Of a DNA stretch of 10,353 nucleotides, positions 1 to 6,582 are shown piece by piece. The stretch's first letter is position 1; the number at the start of each line of letters is the position of its first letter. The translations under genes and the position numbers were made by a program. The notes below the pieces were generated by a model. It was given only the letters and a program-made list of their open reading frames with translations. It was not told where the DNA came from and did not search any database. The stretch spans positions 1-10,353 of the forward strand of contig SOKG01000012.1 in NCBI GenBank assembly GCA_004376205.1, in the 5' to 3' direction. Origin of the DNA: Dehalococcoidia bacterium (GTDB lineage: Bacteria; Chloroflexota; Dehalococcoidia; SZUA-161).

Positions 1-1
1 C

Positions 2-619
2 GCTGGCGATGGATCTTCAGCGGGGAGTGGCAATAACTGGGAGACACCCAGCACCCCCTACTACGGCAACTACTGGGGGGACTATGCGGGAAGCGATGGT
101 AATCTTGATGGGATTGGAGATACCCCTCACCCTCTGGGCACAGAGCAGGACAATTACCCGCTTATGAGCCCTCATGCTAACTACACGCCGGCTCCTCAAG
201 ACGAGCCAGCACAATGCACACCGGAGCAGGCACCACCCTCACCACCTGGAGAAGAAGGGGGAGGCGGCTGCTTCATCGCCACCGCGGCCTACGGCTCCTA
301 TCTCGATAGTCATGTAGAGACGCTGCGGAACTTCCGTGACAGCTACATGTTGACCAACCCCGTGGGCTCGGCCCTGGTATCAGCCTACTACAAGCTCAGC
401 CCGCCGGTGGCGGAGTTCATCGATGACCATCCGACACTGAAGCCAATAGTGAGGACTGCGCTATTGCCTGCTGTGGCCATGAGCACGGTGGCGGTAAACA
501 CTACATCGGCCGAGAAGATAGCCATCGTAGGCTCGCTGGCGCTGGTTTCAGTCGCGCTAGCTGCATGGGCGAGGAAGCGGCGCGGCAAGGGTTCACGATG
601 TGAGCAACCGCATCAATAA
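2..619 (+). CDS. NosD-like beta-helix surface protein with CFI-box C-terminus (5' truncated)
   Basis: An open frame enters from the left edge and runs to TAA at 617-619, giving 205 visible residues; the true start lies outside the window. The first part reads NYWGDYAGSDGNLDGIGD followed shortly by DNYPLM, the usual closing motif of NosD/right-handed beta-helix repeat proteins in extracellular settings. A Pro/Glu/Gly-rich linker follows, then four glycines and CFIATAAYGS with Cys encoded at 269-271. This is the CFI-box C-terminal module, about 80 residues with a conserved hydrophobic region. The chain ends in a hydrophobic segment (AEKIAIVGSLALVSVALAAW) and a basic tail (RKRRGK). I infer an exported cell-surface protein held by its C-terminal membrane segment, possibly with processing at the Gly-Cys site. 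The substrate or ligand cannot be told. It converges on tRNA-Glu, 21 bases from it. The ATG at 164 is internal to the frame and is not the start. Confidence 0.85.
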   Translation, partial: AGDGSSAGSGNNWETPSTPYYGNYWGDYAGSDGNLDGIGDTPHPLGTEQDNYPLMSPHANYTPAPQDEPAQCTPEQAPPSPPGEEGGGGCFIATAAYGSYLDSHVETLRNFRDSYMLTNPVGSALVSAYYKLSPPVAEFIDDHPTLKPIVRTALLPAVAMSTVAVNTTSAEKIAIVGSLALVSVALAAWARKRRGKGSRCEQPHQ

Positions 620-640
620 GGGGGCTAAGCGATGGTAAGC

Positions 641-716
641 TGGTGCCTCCAAGGGAAATCGAATCCCTGTCTCCGCCTTGAAAGGGCGGTGTCCTAGGCC
701 GCTAGACGATGGAGGC
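641..716 (-). tRNA. tRNA-Glu (anticodon UUC), CCA encoded
   Basis: The reverse strand folds into a complete 76-nt cloverleaf. The 7-bp acceptor stem pairs 716-710 with 650-644 (GCCTCCA with TGGAGGC, counting discriminator A apart). The anticodon stem CCGCC/GGCGG carries the 7-nt loop CTTTCAA with anticodon TTC. The T-stem AGGGA/TCCCT carries loop TTCGATT. The D-arm contains the usual AGCGGCCTAGGAC. The discriminator base A is followed by a genome-encoded CCA (643-641). UUC decodes both glutamate codons GAA and GAG. The gene lies downstream of argC on the same strand but has its own candidate promoter, and its 3' end faces the end of the NosD/CFI-box gene. Confidence 0.97.
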
Positions 717-738
717 TCCTTTCAACTCAGCCTCAAGC

Positions 739-767
739 AGTATAGCAGAAAGAGCAGGCCCTGGCTA
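739..767 (-). promoter_or_regulatory. Candidate sigma70 promoter for tRNA-Glu
   Basis: On the minus strand, TATACT (744-739) is preceded after exactly 17 bases by TAGCCA (767-762), 5/6 and 4/6 matches to the sigma70 boxes. Transcription would start near 732, leaving a leader of about 16 bases before tRNA base 1 at 716. The -35 box overlaps the argC stop codon. The call rests on motif and spacing alone; read-through from argC could also supply the tRNA. Confidence 0.45.
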
Positions 768-1805
768 TGGATAAACCGCCAGCCCTTCGAGTCCGGTTTC
801 CTCGGAGAAGCCCAGCATGAGGTTCATGTTCTGGATAGCTTGTCCCGCTCCCCCCTTGACCAGGTTGTCGAGGCAGCTAATCACGATGAGCCTACCCGTC
901 CTGAGATCGATGGTGGGATAGATGAGGCAGCGGTTGCTGCCCCGGGTCTGCTTTGTCTGAGGCGGAGCAGCCACCACCTTGACAAACGCCTCGCCCCCAT
1001 AGAAATCGCGATAGAGCTTGCTGATCTTCTCCCTGCCACCCTCACCTCCGGCTATCTTCCCTTCCCTCAGCTTGGCATAGCAGGAGGTAAATATCCCGCG
1101 GGTCATCGGTACCAGGTGAGGCAGGAAAGTAACCGACAACGCAGGCTCGGGAGCCATCTGTTGCAGCTCCTGGACAATTTCGGGCAGGTGGCGATGTCCC
1201 TCGAACGCGTAGGCAGAGACGTTCTCGTTGGCCTCAGCGTAGTGGGTAGTAAGGCTCAACGTCCTGCCAGCGCCGGAGACGCCGGATTTGCTATCGACGA
1301 TTATGTCAGGCTCGATCAAGCCCTCTCTAACCGCCGGTGCCAGCGCCAGGATAGCACCTGTGGGAAAACAGCCGGGGTTGGCGACAAGCCGCGCTGAAGC
1401 TATTTTCCCACGATTCAGTTCCACCAGGCCATAAGCTGCCTCTTCGAGATACTGTGGCGCTGGGTGGGTTAGTTCATACCATCGCTGGAACTCTGCGGCA
1501 TCCTTGAGCCTGAAGTCAGCGCTGACGTCAACCACCTTGATGCCACGCTCCAGCATGCCAACCACCGTAGTAGCGCTTTCCCCGTGAGGCAGGGCTGAAA
1601 ACGCGAAGTCCACTTGATCGAGCTCAGCTTTTATGGTTAGGTCGAAATCATCCAAATGGGGGAGAACCTCGCTCACTTGCTTCCCTACGGCGCCGCGCCC
1701 GGTAATCGAGGTCAGCTTAACCCCTGGATGTTGGCGCAGCAAACGGGCAATTTCCATACCGATGTAGCCGGTGATGTTGATAATGCCAACTTTTACCTCT
1801 GACAC
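765..1805 (-). CDS. argC: N-acetyl-gamma-glutamyl-phosphate reductase
   Basis: ArgC reduces N-acetyl-glutamyl-5-phosphate to N-acetyl-glutamate-5-semialdehyde with NADPH, the third step of ornithine/arginine synthesis, in the cytoplasm. The 346-residue length is normal. The N-terminal Rossmann fold carries a GIINITGYIG dinucleotide loop (residues 7-16), a variant of the usual GATGYxG. ALPHG is at 71-75, and the catalytic Cys146 lies in ANPGCFPTGA. The active-site segment GHRHLPEI is at 203-210. The C-terminal family motif DNLVKGGAGQAIQNMN is at 313-328. The start is GTG at 1805, chosen because GAAGGGGGA sits about 6 bases upstream and the frame begins directly at the dinucleotide fold. It lies 33 bases downstream of the QueG-like gene and is the last protein gene of the minus-strand operon. 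No other arg genes are in the window. Confidence 0.95.
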   Translation of the reverse strand: MSEVKVGIINITGYIGMEIARLLRQHPGVKLTSITGRGAVGKQVSEVLPHLDDFDLTIKAELDQVDFAFSALPHGESATTVVGMLERGIKVVDVSADFRLKDAAEFQRWYELTHPAPQYLEEAAYGLVELNRGKIASARLVANPGCFPTGAILALAPAVREGLIEPDIIVDSKSGVSGAGRTLSLTTHYAEANENVSAYAFEGHRHLPEIVQELQQMAPEPALSVTFLPHLVPMTRGIFTSCYAKLREGKIAGGEGGREKISKLYRDFYGGEAFVKVVAAPPQTKQTRGSNRCLIYPTIDLRTGRLIVISCLDNLVKGGAGQAIQNMNLMLGFSEETGLEGLAVYP

Positions 1806-1838
1806 TGAAAATCCCCCTTCAGTTGATTGCTGAACTGA

Positions 1839-2459
1839 TTATGGCGCTTTTCGCTCGCCTACAGGACATACTACCACACACTTATCGCAAATTGCCAACT
1901 CGCTGCGTCTCCCCTCGGAGATGGAAGCCAGACAGCTATCGGCATCTACCAGGCGATAAGGTAGTAGTATGCCCACTGGACAGGCTTGAACACATTCCTG
2001 GCAGTCTTCGCAATATGGGTTCTCCTCCTTAGAATATATCCCAGGCCCGGTAGCGGCAAGGGGGGCATCGGTCCTGATGACCATAAACCTCAGCCAGGGT
2101 CCGAAACGGGGATGGATGACAAGGGTGTTTTTGCCCTGCTTCCCCACCCCGGCAGCAACAGCCAGGTGCTTGAGGTTCGGCTCCCCATGCAGGGGATAGC
2201 CCAGCTCGCCCACAAGCTCAGCAGCAAAGCCATGTTCCCCGATGAACTCGATCAGGGCATCTTCCTTGTCCTTAGCGTGCCGGGCAAACCCTCGCAGGAT
2301 CGTTTTGGTCCCGGCCGGGGCAAAATCGTCCAGGTCTCTTTCAGGCGTTGAGACCAGCCCCAAGATTAAGATGGTGTCGTTGGTCGAGGGGTCTGAAGCC
2401 ACTCCAACAACATCGAACAGGGAGCGAGCACGGGCAACTGTTTCCTCCCCACTCTTCAA
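1839..2459 (-). CDS. Short QueG-like double [4Fe-4S] cluster protein
   Basis: A 206-residue protein resembling the middle and C-terminal parts of epoxyqueuosine reductase (QueG/COG1600). The segment AGVGKQGKNTLVIHPRFGPW (103-122) matches the QueG LGWIGKNTLLI region. A double-cluster ferredoxin domain follows: Cys150, 153, 156 and 160 (CEDCQECVQACP), Cys176, then Cys191, 194 and 198 (CDKCVVVCPVG), enough for two [4Fe-4S] clusters. QueG proteins are usually well over 300 residues; here the N-terminal part is much shorter and the chain ends right after the second Cys group. I therefore do not assign queuosine synthesis; electron transfer or a related reductase role is possible. The start is TTG at 2459, overlapping the nth stop as TTGA, with AAGGTGA just upstream. 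No better in-frame start is near. It sits in an operon between nth and argC. Confidence 0.75.
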   Translation of the reverse strand: MKSGEETVARARSLFDVVGVASDPSTNDTILILGLVSTPERDLDDFAPAGTKTILRGFARHAKDKEDALIEFIGEHGFAAELVGELGYPLHGEPNLKHLAVAAGVGKQGKNTLVIHPRFGPWLRFMVIRTDAPLAATGPGIYSKEENPYCEDCQECVQACPVGILLPYRLVDADSCLASISEGRRSELAICDKCVVVCPVGERKAP

Positions 2460-3145
2460 GCCGTCACCTTATGCTCAAGAGTCGTTCCAAGCAGCATCTG
2501 TCCCGTGGGACAGACTTGCCGCAGCACACACTGATGACAATGGGGGCGCTGTGCCTTGCATACCCTTCGACCATGTTCGATCATATGGATATGGAACTGG
2601 TAGACGTCCTCAGCAGGAACCATAGCACCCAGGATTTCGTGCGCCCTCTCCGCCGATGCCCTGGAGTCGATAACCCCCAGCCTCTTTGCTACCCGATGGA
2701 TGTGAGTGTCAACGGGCAGGGCCGGCTTCCCCAGGGAGAACAGCAGCACGCAGGAGGCGGTCTTGGGCCCTACCCCAGGCAGACCCTGTAGCCAGGCTTT
2801 GGCCTCCGCCAGAGGTAGCTCCTGGAGGAACATGAGATCGAGTGAACCCCGCTGGGCCGAGATTTGGTCAAGCATCTTTTTGATCCTGGGCGCTTTTACC
2901 TGCGCCAGACCGCCGTACCTTATGGCTTGGGCGATCTCTTCCACGTTTGCCTCAGCCACTGCCTGCCAGTTGCCAAACGTGGTGATCAGGCGGTCGAAAG
3001 CACGCCTCGAGTTATGGTCTGAAGTATTCTGAGAGAGAATGGTCATAATGAGTTCAGAAAGAGGATCGCGATGTTGGCTCCAACTGAGGTTGCCATATTC
3101 CTCTGCCAGCAACCTTGTTATCTCGTTGATGCTCAACAGGCTCAC
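2456..3145 (-). CDS. nth: Endonuclease III (DNA glycosylase/AP lyase)
   Basis: Base-excision repair enzyme that removes oxidised pyrimidines and cleaves the abasic site. The 229-residue product shows the whole family signature: SQNTSDHNS at 38-46, and a helix-hairpin-helix with GLPGVGPKTA at 121-130 carrying catalytic Lys128. Catalytic Asp146 (LPVDTHIHR) lies 18 residues later, the same spacing as Lys120/Asp138 of the E. coli enzyme. The C-terminal iron-sulfur loop has Cys196, 203, 206 and 212 with the exact C-x6-C-x2-C-x5-C spacing of Nth. I chose GTG at 3145, whose bases overlap the phosphatase stop (GTGA). An in-frame TTG at 3136 is a serious alternative because AGGGTGA lies just before it. 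A longer frame back to 3304 would only reuse phosphatase coding sequence. Confidence 0.93.
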   Translation of the reverse strand: MSLLSINEITRLLAEEYGNLSWSQHRDPLSELIMTILSQNTSDHNSRRAFDRLITTFGNWQAVAEANVEEIAQAIRYGGLAQVKAPRIKKMLDQISAQRGSLDLMFLQELPLAEAKAWLQGLPGVGPKTASCVLLFSLGKPALPVDTHIHRVAKRLGVIDSRASAERAHEILGAMVPAEDVYQFHIHMIEHGRRVCKAQRPHCHQCVLRQVCPTGQMLLGTTLEHKVTA

Positions 3146-3762
3146 CCTGTGGCCAGGCCCTTCAGGTGGCAGGTATCGTTGACCAGAGTCACTGCGGGAA
3201 CACCATCTCTGACCTCGAAGGCGTTGATGGCGCACACATCCTGCTCCACCTGCCAGAAATTGGAATTGTTCAATCCAAGCATGGCGCATAGGAGAACCCT
3301 GCACACCACCATATGGGAGACTAGAATCACAGTCTGCCCGCCATGCTCAGCGGCAATCCCATCAACGGCAGCTAAGACCTTCTGCCGCACATCCGCCAAC
3401 GACTCACCCTGGGGAAAGCGAACCTGGTGGGGAAACTCAAGCCAGGTGTTGTAGAGTTCGCTGTCCTGCTCTGACGCTTCCTCGGCAGATAGCCCCTGCC
3501 AGTCCCCGAAATCTATGTCGATAAGCCCGTCCAGCGGCTTTACGGGGAGGCTAAGCTGGTTTGCTATGATCTTGGCTGTCTCGAGTGTCCGCTTGAGGGG
3601 GCTGGAATAGATGGCTGCTATGGGCCAGCCTTTCATGTGAAGACCTGCAGCAAGGGCCTGTCTCAACCCGGTCTCATTCAGAAGGAGATCAGCCCTTCCA
3701 CGAAACCTCTCCTCCCGATTCCACTCCGTTTGCCCATGCCTCACCAGAATAAATAGAGTCAT
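3142..3762 (-). CDS. Histidine phosphatase family protein (phosphoglycerate mutase/PhoE-like)
   Basis: A 206-residue phosphohistidine phosphatase-fold protein. It opens with LVRHGQTEWN (6-15), containing nucleophile His9 and Arg8. SSPLKRTLETA (53-63) supplies phosphate-binding Arg58, and ILVSHMVV (146-153) supplies the second histidine, His150. The usual acidic residue of the LxEIDFG motif is Asp82 (LIDIDFGDWQG). Proteins like this are often annotated as cofactor-dependent phosphoglycerate mutases, but many are broad phosphatases (PhoE, GpmB, CobC). Nothing here fixes the substrate. I chose ATG at 3762, which begins the conserved MTLFILVRHG and has AGTGAG six bases upstream. A TTG at 3783 overlapping the cimA stop (TTGA) would add seven residues. 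The gene ends inside the nth start. Confidence 0.88.
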   Translation of the reverse strand: MTLFILVRHGQTEWNREERFRGRADLLLNETGLRQALAAGLHMKGWPIAAIYSSPLKRTLETAKIIANQLSLPVKPLDGLIDIDFGDWQGLSAEEASEQDSELYNTWLEFPHQVRFPQGESLADVRQKVLAAVDGIAAEHGGQTVILVSHMVVCRVLLCAMLGLNNSNFWQVEQDVCAINAFEVRDGVPAVTLVNDTCHLKGLATG

Positions 3763-3779
3763 CACGATCTCACTGAAAG

Positions 3780-5381
3780 TCAAGACCTGGGTGGGGTCAC
3801 ACCCTTGCGAAGCAGCCAGTATTCCAGGCTGTCGGCGAGCGCTATCCAGCTAGCCTCGAGGATATTGGGCGAGCTTCCCATCGTGTGCCAATCGTGCTCG
3901 CCGTCGCTGGACACCATAAGCACCCTCACCTGAGACCCTGTGCCAATGCTTTCCTCGAGGATGCGAACCTTATAGTCAACCAGCCTCACCACTGCCAGAC
4001 TGGGATAGACCCAAAGCAGGGCCTTGCGCAGCGCGGCATCCAGGGCGTTGACCGGGCCATTACCTTCGGCTGCGGTATGGAATACCTCTTCACCCACCCT
4101 CACCTTGACCATTGCCTCCGAAAGCAGCTCTTCTTTTGGCAAAGCAGTGGGCAGGCGGCGATGCTTCTCTATAACAACCATGAAGTCTACCAGCTCGAAG
4201 GGAGGCCTATAGTCAGGCTGGCCGCGCCTGAGCAGGAGTTCGAAAGAGGCCTCAGCGTCTTCGTATTGAAATCCCTGGTTCTCCAGGGTCTTTATTTGCT
4301 CCAGTACCGCTCTCGCCTGTTCACCCTTGGGAACGTCCAGTCCCAATTCGCTGGCTTTATATGTAATTGTGCTAATGCCAGAGAGCTCAGAGACGAGCAC
4401 CCGGCTGCGGTTGCCCACCAGATCGGGATCGATATGCTGATAGCTTTCCTCTTGTTTGATCACCGCCGAGATGTGCTGCCCCGCCTTGTGAGTGAAGGCG
4501 CTGGTGCCCACATAGGGGAGGTGAGGGTCGGGGCTGAGGTTGGCAAGCTCACTCACATAATGAGCAACCTCAGTCAACTTGGCTAGCTGCTCATCACTAA
4601 CGCAATTGATGCCCATCTTGAGCTTAAGGGCGGGGATAACGGAGCAGAGGTTGGCATTGCCACAGCGCTCGCCATAACCATTGATGGTGCCTTGAACCTG
4701 GGCAACCCCTGATCGAACCGCGACCAAGGTGTTTGCCACCGCCAACTCACCGTCATTGTGTGCATGAATGCCCAGAGGGATCCCCACTCTATTCGCAGCT
4801 TCAACAGCTATGGCTATCTCGTCAGATAGAGCACCACCATTGGTATCGCAGAGCACAACGCAGTCAGCCCCTGCTTCAGCGGCAGTCTCAACAGTGCGCA
4901 GAGCGTACTCGGTATCACCCTTGTATCCGTCGAAGAAGTGCTCTGCATCGAAAAAGACAGTGTTTCCTGCCGACTTAAGGTAGCGGATAGAATCAGCGAT
5001 CATACGCAGGTTTTCTTCCAGGGTGGTCTGCAGTACGTGGGTCACGTGCTGGTCCCAGGACTTGCCTACCAGGGTAAATACCCTTGCCCCTGTTTCCATC
5101 AGGGCAGGGAGATGGGGATCGTTTGCTGCCTCAGTGTTCGCCCGGCGGGTGCTTCCAAAAACGACCAGCGTGGCTTGGGAGAGCTTGAGGCCTTGTGCCC
5201 GAGCAAAGAACTCCGCGTCCTTGGGGTTGGCACCCGGCCAGCCGCCTTCGATAAAATGGATTCCGAGCTCGTCAAGGCGCTTTGCGATCTTAAGCTTGTC
5301 CTCTACGGAAAAGGATATCCCTGCCCGCTGTGCCCCATCGCGAAGGGTTGTATCATAAAGCTCAACGTTCAATCTCGCCAC
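3780..5381 (-). CDS. cimA: (R)-citramalate synthase
   Basis: Condenses pyruvate with acetyl-CoA to (R)-citramalate, the first step of the threonine-independent route to 2-oxobutanoate and isoleucine. The product is 533 residues if it starts at GTG 5381. The N-terminal HMGL-like TIM barrel begins with LYDTTLRDGAQ near residue 8. It carries the metal-binding HAHND at about 206-210 and NGYGERCGNANL at about 234-245. The C-terminal LeuA-type regulatory dimerisation domain spans roughly the last 140 residues (NGPVNALDAALRKAL, then RVL...SSDG and NILEAS), consistent with isoleucine feedback control. CimA is separated from LeuA by its sequence type; the barrel resembles the CimA (TIGR00977) group. 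GTG 5381 follows AAAGGGGAAGGG. ATG at 5399 (539 residues) is the alternative with a poorer ribosome site. A still longer frame to 5522 runs through the promoter and is unlikely. First gene of the operon. Confidence 0.93.
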   Translation of the reverse strand: MARLNVELYDTTLRDGAQRAGISFSVEDKLKIAKRLDELGIHFIEGGWPGANPKDAEFFARAQGLKLSQATLVVFGSTRRANTEAANDPHLPALMETGARVFTLVGKSWDQHVTHVLQTTLEENLRMIADSIRYLKSAGNTVFFDAEHFFDGYKGDTEYALRTVETAAEAGADCVVLCDTNGGALSDEIAIAVEAANRVGIPLGIHAHNDGELAVANTLVAVRSGVAQVQGTINGYGERCGNANLCSVIPALKLKMGINCVSDEQLAKLTEVAHYVSELANLSPDPHLPYVGTSAFTHKAGQHISAVIKQEESYQHIDPDLVGNRSRVLVSELSGISTITYKASELGLDVPKGEQARAVLEQIKTLENQGFQYEDAEASFELLLRRGQPDYRPPFELVDFMVVIEKHRRLPTALPKEELLSEAMVKVRVGEEVFHTAAEGNGPVNALDAALRKALLWVYPSLAVVRLVDYKVRILEESIGTGSQVRVLMVSSDGEHDWHTMGSSPNILEASWIALADSLEYWLLRKGVTPPRS

Positions 5382-5418
5382 CCCCTTCCCCTTTACCATA
5401 ACCTGGGATTTGCGATAA

Positions 5419-5448
5419 AGTATAACATAGACATATTTGACTACACAA
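5419..5448 (-). promoter_or_regulatory. Candidate promoter of the cimA operon
   Basis: Minus-strand TATACT (5424-5419) lies 18 bases after TTGTGT (5448-5443), a plausible sigma70 pair. The predicted start near 5412 gives a leader of about 13 bases to ATG 5399 or 31 bases to GTG 5381. The second fits the purine-rich ribosome site before GTG. Its -35 box directly abuts the inverted repeat at 5449-5468. Confidence 0.5.
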
Positions 5449-5468
5449 TTGGGGGTGAATTCCCCCAA
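5449..5468. repeat. Perfect 7-bp inverted repeat, possible operator
   Basis: TTGGGGG (5449-5455) and CCCCCAA (5462-5468) are perfect inverted copies around TGAATT. The repeat adjoins the -35 box of the cimA promoter and lies 23 bases upstream of the rsmD -35 box. It is not followed by a T-run, so a terminator is unlikely. Binding by a regulator is inference from symmetry and position. Confidence 0.4.
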
Positions 5469-5491
5469 GAGGTGGGCTTTTGAATCTGCAC

Positions 5492-5519
5492 TTGACGGAA
5501 TGGCTCGCACTGTTATAAT
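5492..5519 (+). promoter_or_regulatory. Near-consensus sigma70 promoter of rsmD-coaD
   Basis: TTGACG (5492-5497) and a perfect TATAAT (5514-5519) are separated by 16 bases. The expected start is near 5526, only about 14 bases before the rsmD ATG at 5540. It is the best promoter match in the window and is divergent from the cimA promoter. Confidence 0.75.
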
Positions 5520-5539
5520 CATATACTGCTTGCGCGAAC

Positions 5540-6097
5540 ATGAGAGTAATTGCGGGCAAGGCCAAAGGACACAGCTTGAAATCTCTGCGGGGGTCGGCTA
5601 TTCGTCCCACGTCCGACTTGATTCGCGGAGCGATTTTTTCCATGCTGGAAACCGTGGCTACTGACTGGTCAAGGGTGCTTGACCTTTATGCCGGTACAGG
5701 TGCCCTGGGCATCGAGGCCCTGAGCCGAGGGGCGCAGTGGGCGGATTTTGTGGAGAAGAAGCCAAGATTATGCGCCCTCATCAAGGAGAACCTGGAGCGC
5801 ACCGGGTTTGCTGCTCAGGGGGCTGTTTATTGTGTGAGCGCTGCCAAGGCCCTTTCAATCCTCGACGGAGAGTATGGCATCCTGTTCATGGATCCTCCCT
5901 ACACCGATTCATCTCTGACTACTACAGCGGAGAAGCTCGCCTCCTCCCGCCTGGTTGGGAAGGAGTCAACCCTGGTCATCGAACACTCCCGCCGCGTGCC
6001 GCTTAAGGAAATATATGGCGATTTCCACCAAATGAAGACTCTCCATCATGGCGATAGTTGCGTTTCTGTGTATCAATACGCGGAGGGCGAATCTTGA
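5540..6097 (+). CDS. rsmD: 16S rRNA (guanine(966)-N(2))-methyltransferase
   Basis: SAM-dependent methylation of G966 in 16S rRNA during small-subunit assembly. The 185-residue protein is the normal size. It opens with the RsmD hallmark MRVIAGKAKG, followed by IRPTSDLIRGAIFSML (21-36), corresponding to the family RPTxDRVREALF. SAM motif I is LDLYAGTGALGIEALSRGA (47-65), FVEKK is at 70-74, and the catalytic DPPY is at 118-121. The ATG at 5540 is fixed by the conserved N-terminus. The predicted leader is about 14 bases and shows no Shine-Dalgarno sequence. The TGA at 6095-6097 overlaps the coaD TTG start. The rsmD-coaD pair is common across bacteria and supports both calls. Confidence 0.95.
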   Translation: MRVIAGKAKGHSLKSLRGSAIRPTSDLIRGAIFSMLETVATDWSRVLDLYAGTGALGIEALSRGAQWADFVEKKPRLCALIKENLERTGFAAQGAVYCVSAAKALSILDGEYGILFMDPPYTDSSLTTTAEKLASSRLVGKESTLVIEHSRRVPLKEIYGDFHQMKTLHHGDSCVSVYQYAEGES

Positions 6098-6582
6098 CCA
6101 TCGCTATCTATCCTGGCAGTTTCGATCCGGTGACTAACGGACACCTTGACATCGTCGACAGAGCAGTTGCTCTCTTCGATCAATTGATCATCGGCGTCTA
6201 TGACGTCCCGCAGAAAAACCTCCTGTTCAGCACCCAGGAAAGGGTCGACTTAATAAGAAAGGCGGTTGCCAACCTGCCTACCGTACGGGTGGAGTCCTAC
6301 TCCGGGCTCACCGTTAACTTCGCCCAGCAGATGAACGCCAAGGTTATCGTGCGCGGGCTGAGGATGACTTCCGACTTCGAGCGAGAGTTCGAGATGGCGC
6401 TGATGAATAAGAAACTGGCTCCAGATATAGAGCTGGTCTGCCTCATGACCAGCCTTGAATACCAGTTTATCAGCTCCAGTTTGCTCAAGGAGGCTTGCGA
6501 GCTGGGAGGGGCCATTGAGGGCCTTGTCCCTGAGCACGTTGCCACTGCATTGGCAGAGAAATTCCACCTACCCAAAAGATAG
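6094..6582 (+). CDS. coaD: Phosphopantetheine adenylyltransferase
   Basis: Transfers AMP from ATP to 4'-phosphopantetheine, the penultimate step of coenzyme A synthesis. The product is 162 residues, close to the 159 of E. coli CoaD. It carries the nucleotidyltransferase motif YPGSFDPVTNGHLDI (6-20) with TNGH at 14-17, the VRGLR segment (86-90), and EYQFISSSLLKE (122-133), matching the family ISSS motif. I place the start at TTG 6094. It gives the conserved N-terminus MTIAIYPGSFDP, has GGAGGG six bases upstream, and overlaps the rsmD stop as TTGA, so translation is probably coupled. An in-frame start at 6058 would add twelve residues inside rsmD with no ribosome site and is unlikely. Confidence 0.95.
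   Translation: MTIAIYPGSFDPVTNGHLDIVDRAVALFDQLIIGVYDVPQKNLLFSTQERVDLIRKAVANLPTVRVESYSGLTVNFAQQMNAKVIVRGLRMTSDFEREFEMALMNKKLAPDIELVCLMTSLEYQFISSSLLKEACELGGAIEGLVPEHVATALAEKFHLPKR

Noticed and set aside
620..764. Integrated element or attachment site at the 3' end of tRNA-Glu
   Set aside because: tRNA 3' ends are common integration sites and the adjoining surface gene looks accessory, but no duplicated tRNA end, integrase or phage gene is visible.
678..1397. Long plus-strand open frame of 239 codons
   Set aside because: It starts inside tRNA-Glu and is antisense to argC; the product has no recognisable motif.
3146..3304. N-terminal extension of nth to 3304
   Set aside because: The extra 53 residues lie wholly inside the histidine phosphatase gene in another frame and do not resemble Nth. 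GTG 3145 or TTG 3136 is adequate.
3885..4586. Plus-strand open frame of 233 codons
   Set aside because: Antisense shadow of cimA, which is strongly supported by its own motifs.
5382..5522. N-terminal extension of cimA to an ATG at 5522
   Set aside because: It would read through the candidate cimA promoter, the inverted repeat and the rsmD promoter, and the added residues have no family similarity. Starts at 5381 or 5399 fit the protein family.
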